NCBI RefSeq assembly: GCF_003967355.1
Contig: NZ_BIFH01000018.1
Span: forward strand, 62,001-126,000
Source: Embleya hyalina
Lineage (GTDB): Bacteria > Actinomycetota > Actinomycetes > Streptomycetales > Streptomycetaceae
DNA: 64,000 bases
Reading direction: 5' to 3'
Under the pieces are notes generated by a model. The model made no database searches and had not been told where the DNA came from. It was given only the letters and a program-made list of their open reading frames with translations. The translations under genes and the position numbers were made by a program. Of the stretch, positions 7,874 to 16,812 are shown piece by piece. The first letter of the stretch is position 1. Every line of letters starts with the position of its first letter.

Positions 7874-10713
7874 GCGGCCCGCCCGAGGGCGCCTTCGACG
7901 CCCTGCGCAGCCAACTCCGGGAAGCCGCAGCCACGTTCGCGGACGGCCCCGACGCCCTCGGGGAGATCCTGCTCGGCATCGTCGACGACGTCGACCGGGC
8001 CGTGCACGAACCCCTGGAGATCTTTCCCGTCTGTCACCACTCGCCCGCCTCCGCCACCGCCATGGCCCGCAGGCTGCGGGAGAAGCAGCCGAAGGTGGTC
8101 TACCTGGAACTGTGCGAGGACATGGCGCCGTTGCTCACCGAGCTGCGCAACTGCACGCTGCCGGTGGCCGTCCAGTCCTTCGCCAGCGAGATCGACGGAT
8201 TCCCGCTCGACTGGGCGCCGCTGTCCGTGGTCGCGCCGATCACCGAGGCGTCGGCCGAATACCAGGCGATCGCCTACACGTTGGACACTCCCGGCACCGA
8301 ACTGGTCCTGGTCGACCGCTCCTCGGACCACGTGTTCCAGTGGGAGCCACGCGGCGGCGAGGGAGCCGCGCCCGCCGCGCCAACCGACCCGGACGCGCCG
8401 CCGGCCGACGAGGAGAGCGCGTTGCACGGCGACTCCGTCGGCCTGGAGATCGGCGACCTGCGCCCGCGCTTCGCCGAGCTGGAGGAACACCTGCTGCGCC
8501 AGGGCCGGGTCCGGCACTGGTCGGAGTGGTGGCACCAGTACGTCGAACTGCCGCTCGGCGACTGCGACCACGACACCTACCGGCAGGTCATGCTGCTGAT
8601 CGGCAGCCTGTTCCGCCGGCTGGCCCCGGGCGACGCGGGCCGGGTACGGGTGGACGAGGACCGCGAGCGCTTCATGTGGACCCGGATGCGCGAGCACCTG
8701 GCCGCGAGCGGCACCGACCCCGCCGACTGCCTGTACGTCTGCGGCGCGTTCCACGCGGCCTCCCGGGTCGAGGAGTTCGGCGTGCACGGCGCCGACACCT
8801 TCGAGATCACCCCGCGTACCGCCACCACCTGGCAGCACGGGCTGATCCCCTCCAGCCACGCCGCGATCGAGGCGCAGTTCGGCCTCGCGGCCGGCTCGGT
8901 GACGATCGCCGCCTCGGTGTGGGCGAAGAACCTCACCCGCAGCGGGGTGAAACCCTTCCGACTGACCGGGCAGGCGGGGGCGCGGAAGAAGAGCACGAAG
9001 CCCGCGAAACGCGCGGCGTCGGCGGTCGCCGCGGCCGGCGGCGGGCACGCCTCGTCGGCGTCGTCCGACTCGTCCGCCGACAAGCTGTCCGGTTTCCTGC
9101 GTCGTGCGCCGGTCCTCGACCGGCTGGACGAGGAGGAACTGCTCGGCTGGTCCGTGGACATCGTGCGCGCCGCGCGCCGCAACGGCTACCTGGCCTCGAC
9201 CGCCGACGCGATCGCCGTGTTCGAGACGTCGATCCTGCTGGCCGGGCTGCGCGACCGGGCCAAGCCCTCGCCGTACGACTTCCAGGACGCGGCGGTCACC
9301 TGCATCGAGAAGGACCGCGTGCCCGGTCGGCGCGACGTGCGCCGGCTCGTCGAGATCATGATGGGCGGCGACCGGATCGGCCGGGTCGGCTACGACGCGC
9401 TGCCGCCGCTCGCCCGTGACGTGCACGACCGACTCGCGCCCCTGGGCCTGAAACTGGAACAGCGCGGTGTGCGCAGGGCGCTGCTCGACATCGCCGGGCA
9501 ACCCGAACTGGAGCGCTGCTCCGATGTGTTGTGGATGTTGCGCTACCTGATGCCGCCGGGCGCCGCCCGACCGATCATGGGCGAGCGGCGGCTCGGCGAA
9601 CGCTCCATCCAGGAGTCGTGGGACCTGGCCCTGGGTACCCACCAGCGGGCGCTGATCGAACTCGGCTACGAGGGCGTCAGCATCGAACAGGTCCTGGAGC
9701 AGCGGCTGCGGCGCGCGGCGTACGGGCCGAACGCGACGACCGCGAACGTATTGGCGGCGGTCGAGGACGCCACGCTGTACCTGCGCAGCCGCCGACTGGC
9801 CGACGAACTGGGCACGCGGGCGCTGGAAGTGCTGGCCACCGAGCGCAGCGTCGACGGCGCGCCGGAGGTGCTGCGCCGGGTGCGCCGGTTGCTGGCGTAC
9901 TACCGGACCAGCGAATCGGTGCTGCCGTCGTGGATCGAGTCGTTCGTCAAGACCGGATACGCGCACTACTGCACGCTGTTGCCGACGGCGTTCGCCGACG
10001 AGGACGCGACGGTGCGCCAGGTCGCCGCGACGCTGGGCTTCCTGTTCGGCATGGAGAGCCTGGCGCTGTCGCTGGGCTGCGACCGGACCCAGCTGGAGTT
10101 GGCGGTCGCCCAGTCCCACCCGGAGGAGCCGTCGAAGGTGGCGCTGCTGTGGGCGGGACAGGTCCACCTGGGCCGGCTCTCCCGGGCGGAACTGCGCGCG
10201 CGTTGTGACGAATTGCTCGGCAACCCGCTGGTGCTGCCGGCCTACCCGCGCTATCTGAGCGGGTTGGTGTACGCGTTGGAGCCGGTGCCGGCGCTGACCG
10301 ACTTCGTCGTGGAGGCGGTGTCCAACGCCTTCGCCCGCTTGCCGGACTCGGTGTTGTTGCCGTGGTTGCCGACCCTGATCGGCACGCTGCGGGCCGGTGG
10401 CGCCGAGTTCGCGCCGCTGCTGATTCGCGAGGCCGGGCGGATCTTCCCGGGTCGGCTCGCCGCGCTGGACGAGTGGGTGCCGCCGTGGCGGGCCCAACCG
10501 GCCTCGGCGGCGCCGTCGGCGTCCCGGGCCTCGGGCGCGGCACGTGGCCCGGCCCTCCTCTTCGCGCATCCGCACACGTGTGACGCGGTGGCGCGGTTGC
10601 TGGGGTGCGAGGACACGTGGGAACCGGGCGCGGGGGACGGGCCGGAGGGCGTGGCCCTGCTCGGCCGGTACCCGACGACCGCGGCGGCGGTCGAGGCGCT
10701 GTTGGCCGGCTGA
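7870..10713 (+). CDS. DUF5682-family protein with a TraB/TIKI/EreA-like N-terminal domain
   Basis: 947 residues from the overlapping GTG. The N-terminal 330 residues carry PVCHHSPAS (H56, H57), a strand with VVYLELCED (E80, E83) and CGAFHAASR (H295). These match in order the histidine/glutamate motifs of TraB, TIKI and erythromycin-esterase-like predicted metal hydrolases (my inference from motif order). A low-complexity Lys/Ala/Ser linker (about 373-405) leads to a long helical C-terminal region with many LLxxL-type repeats. DUF5682 proteins are regularly found beside MoxR and VWA genes. Substrate and reaction are unknown. Confidence 0.8.
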   Translation: MSGPPEGAFDALRSQLREAAATFADGPDALGEILLGIVDDVDRAVHEPLEIFPVCHHSPASATAMARRLREKQPKVVYLELCEDMAPLLTELRNCTLPVAVQSFASEIDGFPLDWAPLSVVAPITEASAEYQAIAYTLDTPGTELVLVDRSSDHVFQWEPRGGEGAAPAAPTDPDAPPADEESALHGDSVGLEIGDLRPRFAELEEHLLRQGRVRHWSEWWHQYVELPLGDCDHDTYRQVMLLIGSLFRRLAPGDAGRVRVDEDRERFMWTRMREHLAASGTDPADCLYVCGAFHAASRVEEFGVHGADTFEITPRTATTWQHGLIPSSHAAIEAQFGLAAGSVTIAASVWAKNLTRSGVKPFRLTGQAGARKKSTKPAKRAASAVAAAGGGHASSASSDSSADKLSGFLRRAPVLDRLDEEELLGWSVDIVRAARRNGYLASTADAIAVFETSILLAGLRDRAKPSPYDFQDAAVTCIEKDRVPGRRDVRRLVEIMMGGDRIGRVGYDALPPLARDVHDRLAPLGLKLEQRGVRRALLDIAGQPELERCSDVLWMLRYLMPPGAARPIMGERRLGERSIQESWDLALGTHQRALIELGYEGVSIEQVLEQRLRRAAYGPNATTANVLAAVEDATLYLRSRRLADELGTRALEVLATERSVDGAPEVLRRVRRLLAYYRTSESVLPSWIESFVKTGYAHYCTLLPTAFADEDATVRQVAATLGFLFGMESLALSLGCDRTQLELAVAQSHPEEPSKVALLWAGQVHLGRLSRAELRARCDELLGNPLVLPAYPRYLSGLVYALEPVPALTDFVVEAVSNAFARLPDSVLLPWLPTLIGTLRAGGAEFAPLLIREAGRIFPGRLAALDEWVPPWRAQPASAAPSASRASGAARGPALLFAHPHTCDAVARLLGCEDTWEPGAGDGPEGVALLGRYPTTAAAVEALLAG

Positions 10714-10744
10714 GCGCACCGCCGGCGGCGGGGCACGCCCCGAC

Positions 10745-10789
10745 CACGGCCGGGTGGGGACGGTTCGACACCGTCCGCACCCGGCCGTG
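10745..10789. terminator. Two-tier bidirectional terminator between convergent genes
   Basis: Outer arms CACGGCCGGGTG (10745-10756) and CACCCGGCCGTG (10778-10789) pair perfectly. Inside them GGACGGT and ACCGTCC close on a TCGAC loop. It lies between the end of the DUF5682 gene and the convergent SRPBCC gene. There is no U-tract, as is usual in actinomycetes. Confidence 0.8.
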
Positions 10790-10796
10790 TCCGGTA

Positions 10797-11255
10797 TCAG
10801 GAACCACTTCCGGGCCGGTCCTCGGCACCGACGGCGTAGCCGGCCAGGCCGTCGGCCATACGCTGCATGAAGCGGGTCAGGTACCACCGCCAGAACGGGC
10901 CCGAGAACGGCCACTTCGGCTGGAAGATCGCCGACCAGGTGATGTCGGTGCCGCCCTCGGGCGCCGGAGTGAGGTCGACGGTGCCGCGAAAGGACCGGAA
11001 CAGGTCGCCCTCGTTCGTGTACTGGAAGCGCCGGTCGATGACCAGGTCGACGATGCGTTCCCGAGCGCTGCCCCGGCCGGTCCGGAAGACACGGACGTCG
11101 CCGACCCGCTGCGGGCCCTCGGGATCGCCGTCGCCCTCGACGGCGGCGGAATCGATCGGCGACCACTCCGGCCAGGTGGCGGCCCGAAGGAGGACCGCGA
11201 AGACCGCGTCGGGACTCGCGGGGGAATGGGAGGTCACGGTGTAGGTGTAAGGCAC
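10797..11255 (-). CDS. SRPBCC (START/Bet v1-like) family protein
   Basis: 152 residues from a GTG. The pattern is typical of the polyketide-cyclase/SRPBCC fold: an N-terminal strand (YTYTVTSHSPASPDAVFAVL), a helix with ATWPEWSP, central strands (RVGDVRVFRTG, DITWSAIF) and a long C-terminal amphipathic helix with FMQRMADGLAGYA. Such proteins bind hydrophobic ligands in a central cavity. It starts nine bases after the AraC-type regulator stops, so the two form an operon. Confidence 0.8.
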   Translation of the reverse strand: MPYTYTVTSHSPASPDAVFAVLLRAATWPEWSPIDSAAVEGDGDPEGPQRVGDVRVFRTGRGSARERIVDLVIDRRFQYTNEGDLFRSFRGTVDLTPAPEGGTDITWSAIFQPKWPFSGPFWRWYLTRFMQRMADGLAGYAVGAEDRPGSGS

Positions 11256-11264
11256 GTCGTCACG

Positions 11265-12194
11265 CTAGGACGGCGCCGGCGGCTCGGGCCATGCGCCGGA
11301 TTGCGCACCCGTCGCGGAAATCTTGCGGTACTCCGACGGGCGCACCCCGACATGCGCCAGGAAGGCCGAGGACAGGCTGCCGGGCCCGGCGAAGCCGCAG
11401 CGCTCGGCGATTCGCGTGATGGTGAGGTCGGTGTCGTCGAGCAGTCGCCGCGCGTGTTCGATCCGCAGCCGGGTGAGGAACGCGTGCGGGGTCTCGCCGG
11501 TGGTTCGGCGGAAGACCCGGATGAAGTGGTAGACGCTCAGGTGCACTTCGGCGGCGAGATCGGCCAGCGTGAGGGGATGGGCCAGGCGTTCGCGCATGAT
11601 GGCGACGGCCCGCCGGACGGCCGAGGGTTCGGGGCCCGGCACACGCTGATCCCGGCCCCGGGCCAGCAGGTGGGTCACCAGGACCGTCGCGGCCGATTCC
11701 GCGTAGACGTCGGTCGCGCCCGCGACCGTCGGCAGGGCGCGTACGACCTGCTCGACGAGGGCGTCACCCGCCGCCAGGCCGCCGGCCATGGCCTCGAAGT
11801 CCGGCTCGGGTCCGCCGAGTTCGTCGGCCACCCGGACCACGGTCGCGTGCGGGATGTGTACCTGGACGGTCCGCATCGGCGGCGTCGCACGGTAGCTGCG
11901 CACGGTCGCCTGACCCGGGAGCATCAACTCCAGGCGTCCCGGCACCCAGCGTCGGCGGGTGGGCCTTCCGCCGGCACGGATCCACATGTCCGCGTCACCG
12001 CTCGTGTAGAGCACGAGATGCAGGTCGGCGACTCCCGGCAGCGGAAAATCCTCGGCCTCCCGCGCGTGGGTGAAGCTCTGCACCAGCAGGGAGCGCCAGC
12101 CGGCGTCCTGCCAACTGCAGAAGGTGCGTCGCACGACGCCGTCCATGTCGACGTCGGTATACGGCGCGAGGTCGAAGTCGGACGAGTCGAACAC
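11265..12194 (-). CDS. AraC-family transcriptional regulator
   Basis: 309 residues. The GTG at 12194 was chosen because the longer upstream frame is Arg-rich and unlike protein. The N-terminal cupin-like sensor includes LHLVLYTSGDADMWI and RLELMLPGQATVRSY. The C-terminal AraC DNA-binding domain (about 200-300) has the two expected HTHs: LTLADLAAEVHLSVYHFIRVF and ITRIAERCGFAGPGSLSSAF, followed by the family hallmark GVRPSEYRK. It is co-transcribed with the SRPBCC gene and divergent from the SDR at 12506, a plausible target. Confidence 0.88.
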   Translation of the reverse strand: MFDSSDFDLAPYTDVDMDGVVRRTFCSWQDAGWRSLLVQSFTHAREAEDFPLPGVADLHLVLYTSGDADMWIRAGGRPTRRRWVPGRLELMLPGQATVRSYRATPPMRTVQVHIPHATVVRVADELGGPEPDFEAMAGGLAAGDALVEQVVRALPTVAGATDVYAESAATVLVTHLLARGRDQRVPGPEPSAVRRAVAIMRERLAHPLTLADLAAEVHLSVYHFIRVFRRTTGETPHAFLTRLRIEHARRLLDDTDLTITRIAERCGFAGPGSLSSAFLAHVGVRPSEYRKISATGAQSGAWPEPPAPS

Positions 12195-12505
12195 CGCACG
12201 ATTCTCGCATCCCGACGCGTCGCCGGAGGTGTCCGCCTTGGGGCGAGGCCGACCACGCCCGCGCCGCGGACGGTGTGATCCACGCCGTCGCCGACGACCG
12301 GATCGGCCGAACCGCGACTCGACGCCCTGCGTGCGGGCGCCTCGAGGTGATCCTGCCGCTCGACCGACCCATGGCGCGGGTGGCACCCCGCGACACCGCC
12401 GAGGTCGCGGCCACCCGGGCGGACCGGGCGCGGCGCGCGGCCACGGGCCGGCGGGATGATCTACTGGGCCCGGCAGACGAGTTGTTCGGACGAAGGGTTC
12501 GGGTC
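12195..12505. other. Divergent intergenic region, AraC regulator / SDR
   Basis: About 310 bp without a convincing gene. It must hold both promoters and presumably the AraC operator, but I could not pick out a clear direct or inverted repeat. Confidence 0.5.
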
Positions 12506-13300
12506 GTGTTGATCGATCTCACCGGGAAGACCGCCCTGGTCACCGGTTCCACGCAGGGCATCGGGGCCGCGATCGCGAAGGGCCTTGCCGAAGCGGGAGC
12601 GGAGGTCGCCGTCAACGGACGTACGCCGGAATCGGTCGCGGCGGCCCTGGAGCGGCTGCGCAAGGACGTACCGGGGGGCGAATTCCGGGCCGCGCCCGGG
12701 GACATCGCCGAGGACGAGGGAGCGGCGAGGGTGTTGTCCGCCGTTCCGTCGGTGGACATCCTGATCAACAACCTCGGCATCTTCGGGACCCGGCCGGCGT
12801 TGGAGATCGACGACGCCGAATGGCGGCGCTACTTCGAGGTCAACGTGCTCACCGCGGTCCGGATGACCCGCGCCTTTCTGCCCGGAATGCGGACGCGCGG
12901 CTGGGGGCGGATCCAGAACATCGCGAGCGACTCGGCGATCGCCACCCCGGCGGAGATGATCCATTACGGCATGTCCAAGACCGCGTTGTTGGCGGTCTCG
13001 CGCGGCTTCGCCAAGGAGGCGGCCGGGAGCGGCGTCACGGTCAACTCGGTGATCGCCGGCCCCACGCACACCGGCGGAGTCGAGGACTTCGTCTACGAGC
13101 TGGTGGATCCCGCCCTGCCGTGGGACCGGGCGCAACGCGAGTTCATGCGTCTGCACCGCCCGCAGTCGCTGATCCAGCGGCTGATCGAGCCCGAGGAAAT
13201 CGCCAACATGGTGGTCTACCTGAGCTCCCCCTTCGCCTCGGCGACCACGGGCGGCGCCCTTCGCGTGGACGGCGGCTACGTCGACGCGATCACCCCCTGA
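12506..13300 (+). CDS. Short-chain dehydrogenase/reductase (SDR)
   Basis: 264 residues from a GTG with AAGGG eight bases upstream. It has the Rossmann cofactor motif TGSTQGIG near residue 14 and the NNLG segment near 90 (usually NNAG). The catalytic set is Ser (NIASDSA), Tyr and Lys in HYGMSKTA. The end is the classical GALRVDGGYV. The Arg in NGRTPE after the second strand suggests NADPH. It is an NAD(P)-dependent alcohol/carbonyl oxidoreductase of the FabG type with unknown substrate. Confidence 0.9.
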   Translation: MLIDLTGKTALVTGSTQGIGAAIAKGLAEAGAEVAVNGRTPESVAAALERLRKDVPGGEFRAAPGDIAEDEGAARVLSAVPSVDILINNLGIFGTRPALEIDDAEWRRYFEVNVLTAVRMTRAFLPGMRTRGWGRIQNIASDSAIATPAEMIHYGMSKTALLAVSRGFAKEAAGSGVTVNSVIAGPTHTGGVEDFVYELVDPALPWDRAQREFMRLHRPQSLIQRLIEPEEIANMVVYLSSPFASATTGGALRVDGGYVDAITP

Positions 13301-13420
13301 GCCCGATCGCTCGCCGGATCCCGGTTCGGTGGAGCGTGTTCCGGTCGACGGGTGCGCGGGGCGGGTGCGGGACGGGCGCGGGACGCGGGATGTCGCCGCG
13401 TGCGGGGTGGGGCCGGAGGT

Positions 13421-13454
13421 CCGGGGAGCGGGCCCCCAACCGCCCGCTCCCCGG
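13421..13454. terminator. 13-bp perfect stem-loop between convergent genes
   Basis: CCGGGGAGCGGGC (13421-13433) pairs with GCCCGCTCCCCGG (13442-13454) around an eight-base loop. It lies in the 316-bp gap between the SDR gene and the sigma-factor operon. I see nothing else gene-like in that gap. Confidence 0.7.
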
Positions 13455-13616
13455 GAGCCAAAGGTCGGGCCCTACCCGACATCGACCTTCGGCGACCGCG
13501 AGAACCGGAACATGATCCGGATCCGGCTCTCGCAGGGTATGACGTTTCGCGATCCGAGAGTGTGACGGGTCCGGCGAAGAGAATTCCGTGCGTGTCCCGT
13601 CGGAGGGGATCGACGC

Positions 13617-14129
13617 CTACCCGGTTTTCTCCCGGAGTTCGTGCCGGCGGCGCAGCAGTGCGCGGCGGTGGGCGCGGGCGCGGTACAGGAGGCCCGCGGC
13701 CGAGGCGATCAGGGCCGTGCCGGCGAGGCCGGTGGCCAGGGCCGCGCCGGGGCCGCCGCGCGCGGCGGCGAGGGCGGCGCCGCCGACGGTGGTCGTGGTG
13801 GTCGCGGCGAGGGCGATCCAGCCGCCCACCACCCGGTCGTGGCCGTACAGCGGCCGGCGGGTGGTCAGCGCCCACGTGCCGAACGCGGCCCAGGCCAGGC
13901 CCACCACGATCAGTGCGGCGAACGCGATGCGGGTGCGGGTCGGCGGGGCGTCCGGTTCGGTCGCCCAGAGCAGCGCGATGAACGCCGCCCCGCATCCGCC
14001 GGCCAGGCCCACCGCGAGGTCGCGCAGACGCGAGCGCAGCGAGGTCTCGCGGGCGATCGTGCGGCGCAGACCGGGCGGCAGCGGCACGGGTTCTCGGTCG
14101 TCGTGGCCGGTGTGGCCGTCGCGGTTCAC
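13617..14129 (-). CDS. Small membrane protein coupled to an ECF sigma factor
   Basis: 170 residues from a GTG that overlaps the sigma gene's stop (GTGA). A hydrophilic N-terminus (1-40) is followed by four hydrophobic segments: GLAGGCGAAFIALLW, IAFAALIVVGLAWAAFGTW, GGWIALAATTTTTVGGAAL and ALATGLAGTALIASAAGLLY. The C-terminus is Arg-rich. Position and coupling suggest a sigma-factor regulator (anti-sigma role), but there is no zinc-type anti-sigma motif, so this is inference. Confidence 0.75.
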   Translation of the reverse strand: MNRDGHTGHDDREPVPLPPGLRRTIARETSLRSRLRDLAVGLAGGCGAAFIALLWATEPDAPPTRTRIAFAALIVVGLAWAAFGTWALTTRRPLYGHDRVVGGWIALAATTTTTVGGAALAAARGGPGAALATGLAGTALIASAAGLLYRARAHRRALLRRRHELREKTG

Positions 14130-14710
14130 GGGTGTTCGCCCCTTTCGATCAGAATCTCCCGCAACATGCCGCGTGCACGCGACAGTCGGCTCTTGACCGT
14201 GCCAGCCGGCACGTCCAGCACGGCGGCGCAGGTGGCCAGGGGAAGGTCTTCCAGGTGGAACAGGATCAGCACCTCGCGTTCCTTCGGCGGCAGTTTGTCC
14301 AGGCCGCCGCGGATCGCCATACGATCCAGCACACCGTCGGGGAAACCCTCGTCGTCGGCCCGCTCCCCGGCCTCCTCGGCGGCCACCTCTCGCGCGGAAT
14401 ACGTCTGCCGCAGGTGGTTCATGACGGTCCGTCGGCCGATGGTGAACAACCACGGCACGAACCGCTCCGGCCGCCGCAACCGGGGCAGCCCCCGGAGCAC
14501 CCCGACCCAGGTCTCCTGGGCAAGGTCGTCGGCGGCACCGGCGGATTCGACCATGCCCCGCAGGTACCGCCACAGCGGCCCGTGCCAGAGCTCCACCAAC
14601 TCGGTGAACGCCTCCCGCTCACCCAACTGACACCGAATCACCAACAACTCGTCGTCGGAACCCGCGTCCGCGTCCGCCGCGTCCGCGTCCGCGTCCGACC
14701 CCACGTCCAT
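14126..14710 (-). CDS. ECF-type RNA polymerase sigma factor
   Basis: 194 residues from the ATG at 14710, which follows GAGGAGGGG; an upstream start would add 11 residues without a ribosome site. The N-terminus is an Ala/Asp repeat (DADADAADADA). Region 2 includes LWRYLRGMVESAGAADDLAQETWV and region 4 includes LPPKEREVLILFHLEDLPLATCAAVLDVPAGTVKSRLSRAR. It has the group IV layout without region 3. It is translationally coupled to a four-helix membrane protein, a likely signal partner. Confidence 0.9.
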   Translation of the reverse strand: MDVGSDADADAADADAGSDDELLVIRCQLGEREAFTELVELWHGPLWRYLRGMVESAGAADDLAQETWVGVLRGLPRLRRPERFVPWLFTIGRRTVMNHLRQTYSAREVAAEEAGERADDEGFPDGVLDRMAIRGGLDKLPPKEREVLILFHLEDLPLATCAAVLDVPAGTVKSRLSRARGMLREILIERGEHP

Positions 14711-14812
14711 CCACCCCTCCTCACCACACCGGGCGGCTCCCACCGCTCTCGCCGGGTAAGTCGGGCGCCGCCCCGAAAAGGTTCACAAGTTCGTGGGGGC
14801 GACCCGGTGGGA

Positions 14813-15796
14813 TCAGGTTCGGATGAGGTGGCGGGGGAGGGCGTGGGCCTTGCGGCCCGTGGGGGTGGTGATGGTGCGGGCGGCCAGCAGGGCGTCGATC
14901 ACGGCTTCCTCGACACAGTCCATGGCGGCGGTGAACAGGGTTTCCAGGTGGGCCTGTTCGAGGTCCGTCGAAGGGCTCCCGGAGGCGGTGGAGAAGGCCA
15001 GGCCGTAATCGCCGTTGCCGCGGCCGAGCGCGGCGCCGACGCGACGGAGGGCGAATACGCCGCGGGCCGCGATGCGGGACAACTGCCGTGCCGTGCATGG
15101 GACATCGACGGCCAGTACGACCACGCAGGAACTGTGCGGGGTGGCCGGTCCGGCGCTCGCCAGGCCCAGGCCGACCGGCGTCACCGACCGCCCGAGGAGG
15201 CGCAACTCCCCGTCCATGTCGGCCTGGACGAGTGCGCCCACGGTCGCCGACCGGGCACCGAGCGACACCCGGCGCGACGCCGAGCCGATACCGGCCTTGA
15301 AGCCGAGGGCACACGCCCCCGCGCCGCCGCCGACACTGCCCAGCTCGACCGGACCGTCGTGCGCGCCCGTCAACGCGGCAGACACGTGCTCCCGGGTGAG
15401 CGGCCGCCGGACCACCGGAGCCGGCCACGCGTCGTCGATCCCGCCGACCACCGGCCCGTCCGGATGCTCCGAAACCCGGTTCGGCGTGGAGGTGAGCAGG
15501 ATCGGCGTCGCCAGCTCGGCCCGCTCCACCATCTGGGTGACCCCGACCGACTTCCCGTGGCCGCTGCCGAGGTACAGCCCCGCCGCCAACGACCGGGCCT
15601 CCCGCATCGCCGTCGGCACGATCGCGGTCACCCCCGAGCGCACCCCCTCCGCCTCGTCCACGAGCGTCGTGTGCCCCACCAGCACGCCCGACACGTCGGT
15701 GATCGTGTTGTGCGGACCCGTCGCGAATCGCCCGACCCGATGCCCCGCGTCCCGGAACCGCAGCGCGCGCACCGGGTCTCGCTCTGCCTCGTTCAC
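14813..15796 (-). CDS. P1-family peptidase (DmpA/NylC-like autoprocessing aminopeptidase)
   Basis: 327 residues from a GTG. The N-terminal strands ITDVSGVLVGHTTL and GVRSGVTAIVP are the family signature, as are SVGGGAGACALGFKAGIGSASRRV and GALVQADMDGEL. The predicted autocleavage/nucleophile site is the Ser in PHSSCVVVLAVDVP, at the position where DmpA splits into two chains. These Ntn-like enzymes cleave N-terminal or D-amino acids or related amides. It lies just downstream of the sigma operon in the same direction, separated by 102 bp. Confidence 0.88.
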   Translation of the reverse strand: MNEAERDPVRALRFRDAGHRVGRFATGPHNTITDVSGVLVGHTTLVDEAEGVRSGVTAIVPTAMREARSLAAGLYLGSGHGKSVGVTQMVERAELATPILLTSTPNRVSEHPDGPVVGGIDDAWPAPVVRRPLTREHVSAALTGAHDGPVELGSVGGGAGACALGFKAGIGSASRRVSLGARSATVGALVQADMDGELRLLGRSVTPVGLGLASAGPATPHSSCVVVLAVDVPCTARQLSRIAARGVFALRRVGAALGRGNGDYGLAFSTASGSPSTDLEQAHLETLFTAAMDCVEEAVIDALLAARTITTPTGRKAHALPRHLIRT

Positions 15797-16109
15797 GGTC
15801 GACCCGGCCTTTCTCGGGGGAGCAACACCCCCGATTCTCACCGGCTCCCGGTCGTCGATCTCCGTCGTGGGGTCCGAATTTCGCCACGCCGTTTGGGGTC
15901 TTCCGCCAAAAGACGCTCGGCGCCCGGGTGCGGACGGTGCGTGACCACGGCGGAGTCGGTCGGCAGGCGCGGCGCGAGCGCGGCCTCGGAGCCCGCGGGG
16001 GCGCCGGGGGCTGTCCCCGACACGGCCGTGGGGCGTCGCCGGGCGCCCCCTCGCGGAATCCGCAGGATGGACATCGTGCACCGGCGGACACCCCGTCGCC
16101 GGGACCCGT
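15797..16109. other. Intergenic stretch upstream of the P1 peptidase
   Basis: About 310 bp between the MarR gene's stop and the peptidase start, both on the minus strand. A 78-codon frame exists on the minus strand, but it is Arg/Pro-rich with no homology that I recognise. I see no clear gene, only presumed promoter sequence. Confidence 0.4.
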
Positions 16110-16652
16110 TCAGTCGAGCGCGGGGGCGGTGGGGCGTCCCGTGACCAGGCGGCGCAGCAGTGTGGTGAGCAGGTCGCGGTCCGGTTCGGGCAGGGCGGCG
16201 AACCAGTCGAGTTCGCGTCGGGAGTGGGCGGCGAACGCCTCGGCGATCGACGCCCGGCCCTGCTCGGTCAGGGCGACCAGGACCGCGCGTTTGTCCCCGG
16301 CGACCCGTCGGCGCTCGACCAGGCCGTCACGTTCCAGGGTGTTGATCGCGTTGGTGAGCGCCGAGCGGGACAACACCGACAATTCGGCGAGCCGAGCGGG
16401 CTGGGTGGGGCCGAGCATCCACAGCTTGAACATGATGCGAAAGCCCGGCAGGGTCCACCCGCGCGGCCGATGCACGGTGGCCTCGAGGTCGGCGACCAGC
16501 AGATACGCCACGTGCAGCAGGTGGTAGCCCAGGTCGAACGCGCCGGGATCGGTGTCCGGCGCCAGTTCGACGATGCGTTCGCGCGCCTGGTCGGCGTACC
16601 GGACGTCCGGCAGTCGGGTCGGCTCGGCGGGGGGTGTCGCGCGCGGCGTCAT
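16110..16652 (-). CDS. MarR-family transcriptional regulator
   Basis: 180 residues from ATG 16652. The winged helix spans about 70-150: ARLAELSVLSRSALTNAINTLERDGLVERRRVAGDKRAVLVALTEQG, with the recognition helix and the wing residues (DKRAVLV). It is divergent from the flavin monooxygenase at 16813, so it most likely represses that gene until a phenolic-type ligand releases it (family knowledge plus position). Confidence 0.88.
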   Translation of the reverse strand: MTPRATPPAEPTRLPDVRYADQARERIVELAPDTDPGAFDLGYHLLHVAYLLVADLEATVHRPRGWTLPGFRIMFKLWMLGPTQPARLAELSVLSRSALTNAINTLERDGLVERRRVAGDKRAVLVALTEQGRASIAEAFAAHSRRELDWFAALPEPDRDLLTTLLRRLVTGRPTAPALD

Positions 16653-16772
16653 ACGTTCCGTCTCGCTCGGTGGGTGGGGGTGGTGCGGGTGTGTGGTGCC
16701 CATCCTGCACGTGGCGCACATCCTGCCAAGGGTCCTTGCGCAATCCGGTCCATGCCCCCAGGATGAGCAAAG

Positions 16773-16790
16773 TTGTTATGGCTGAAACAA
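16773..16790. promoter_or_regulatory. Possible MarR operator
   Basis: TTGTT (16773-16777) and AACAA (16786-16790) form an AT-rich inverted repeat 23 bp before the monooxygenase start and within the MarR divergent promoter. MarR proteins usually bind such imperfect palindromes. Support is modest because the arms are short. Confidence 0.4.
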
Positions 16791-16812
16791 TCTATCGCTC
16801 CGGGAGGACTTC

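Noticed and set aside
15838..16074. 78-codon minus-strand frame between the P1 peptidase and MarR genes
   Set aside because: It is rich in Arg and Pro, lacks a ribosome site and shows no family resemblance. Treated as non-coding.
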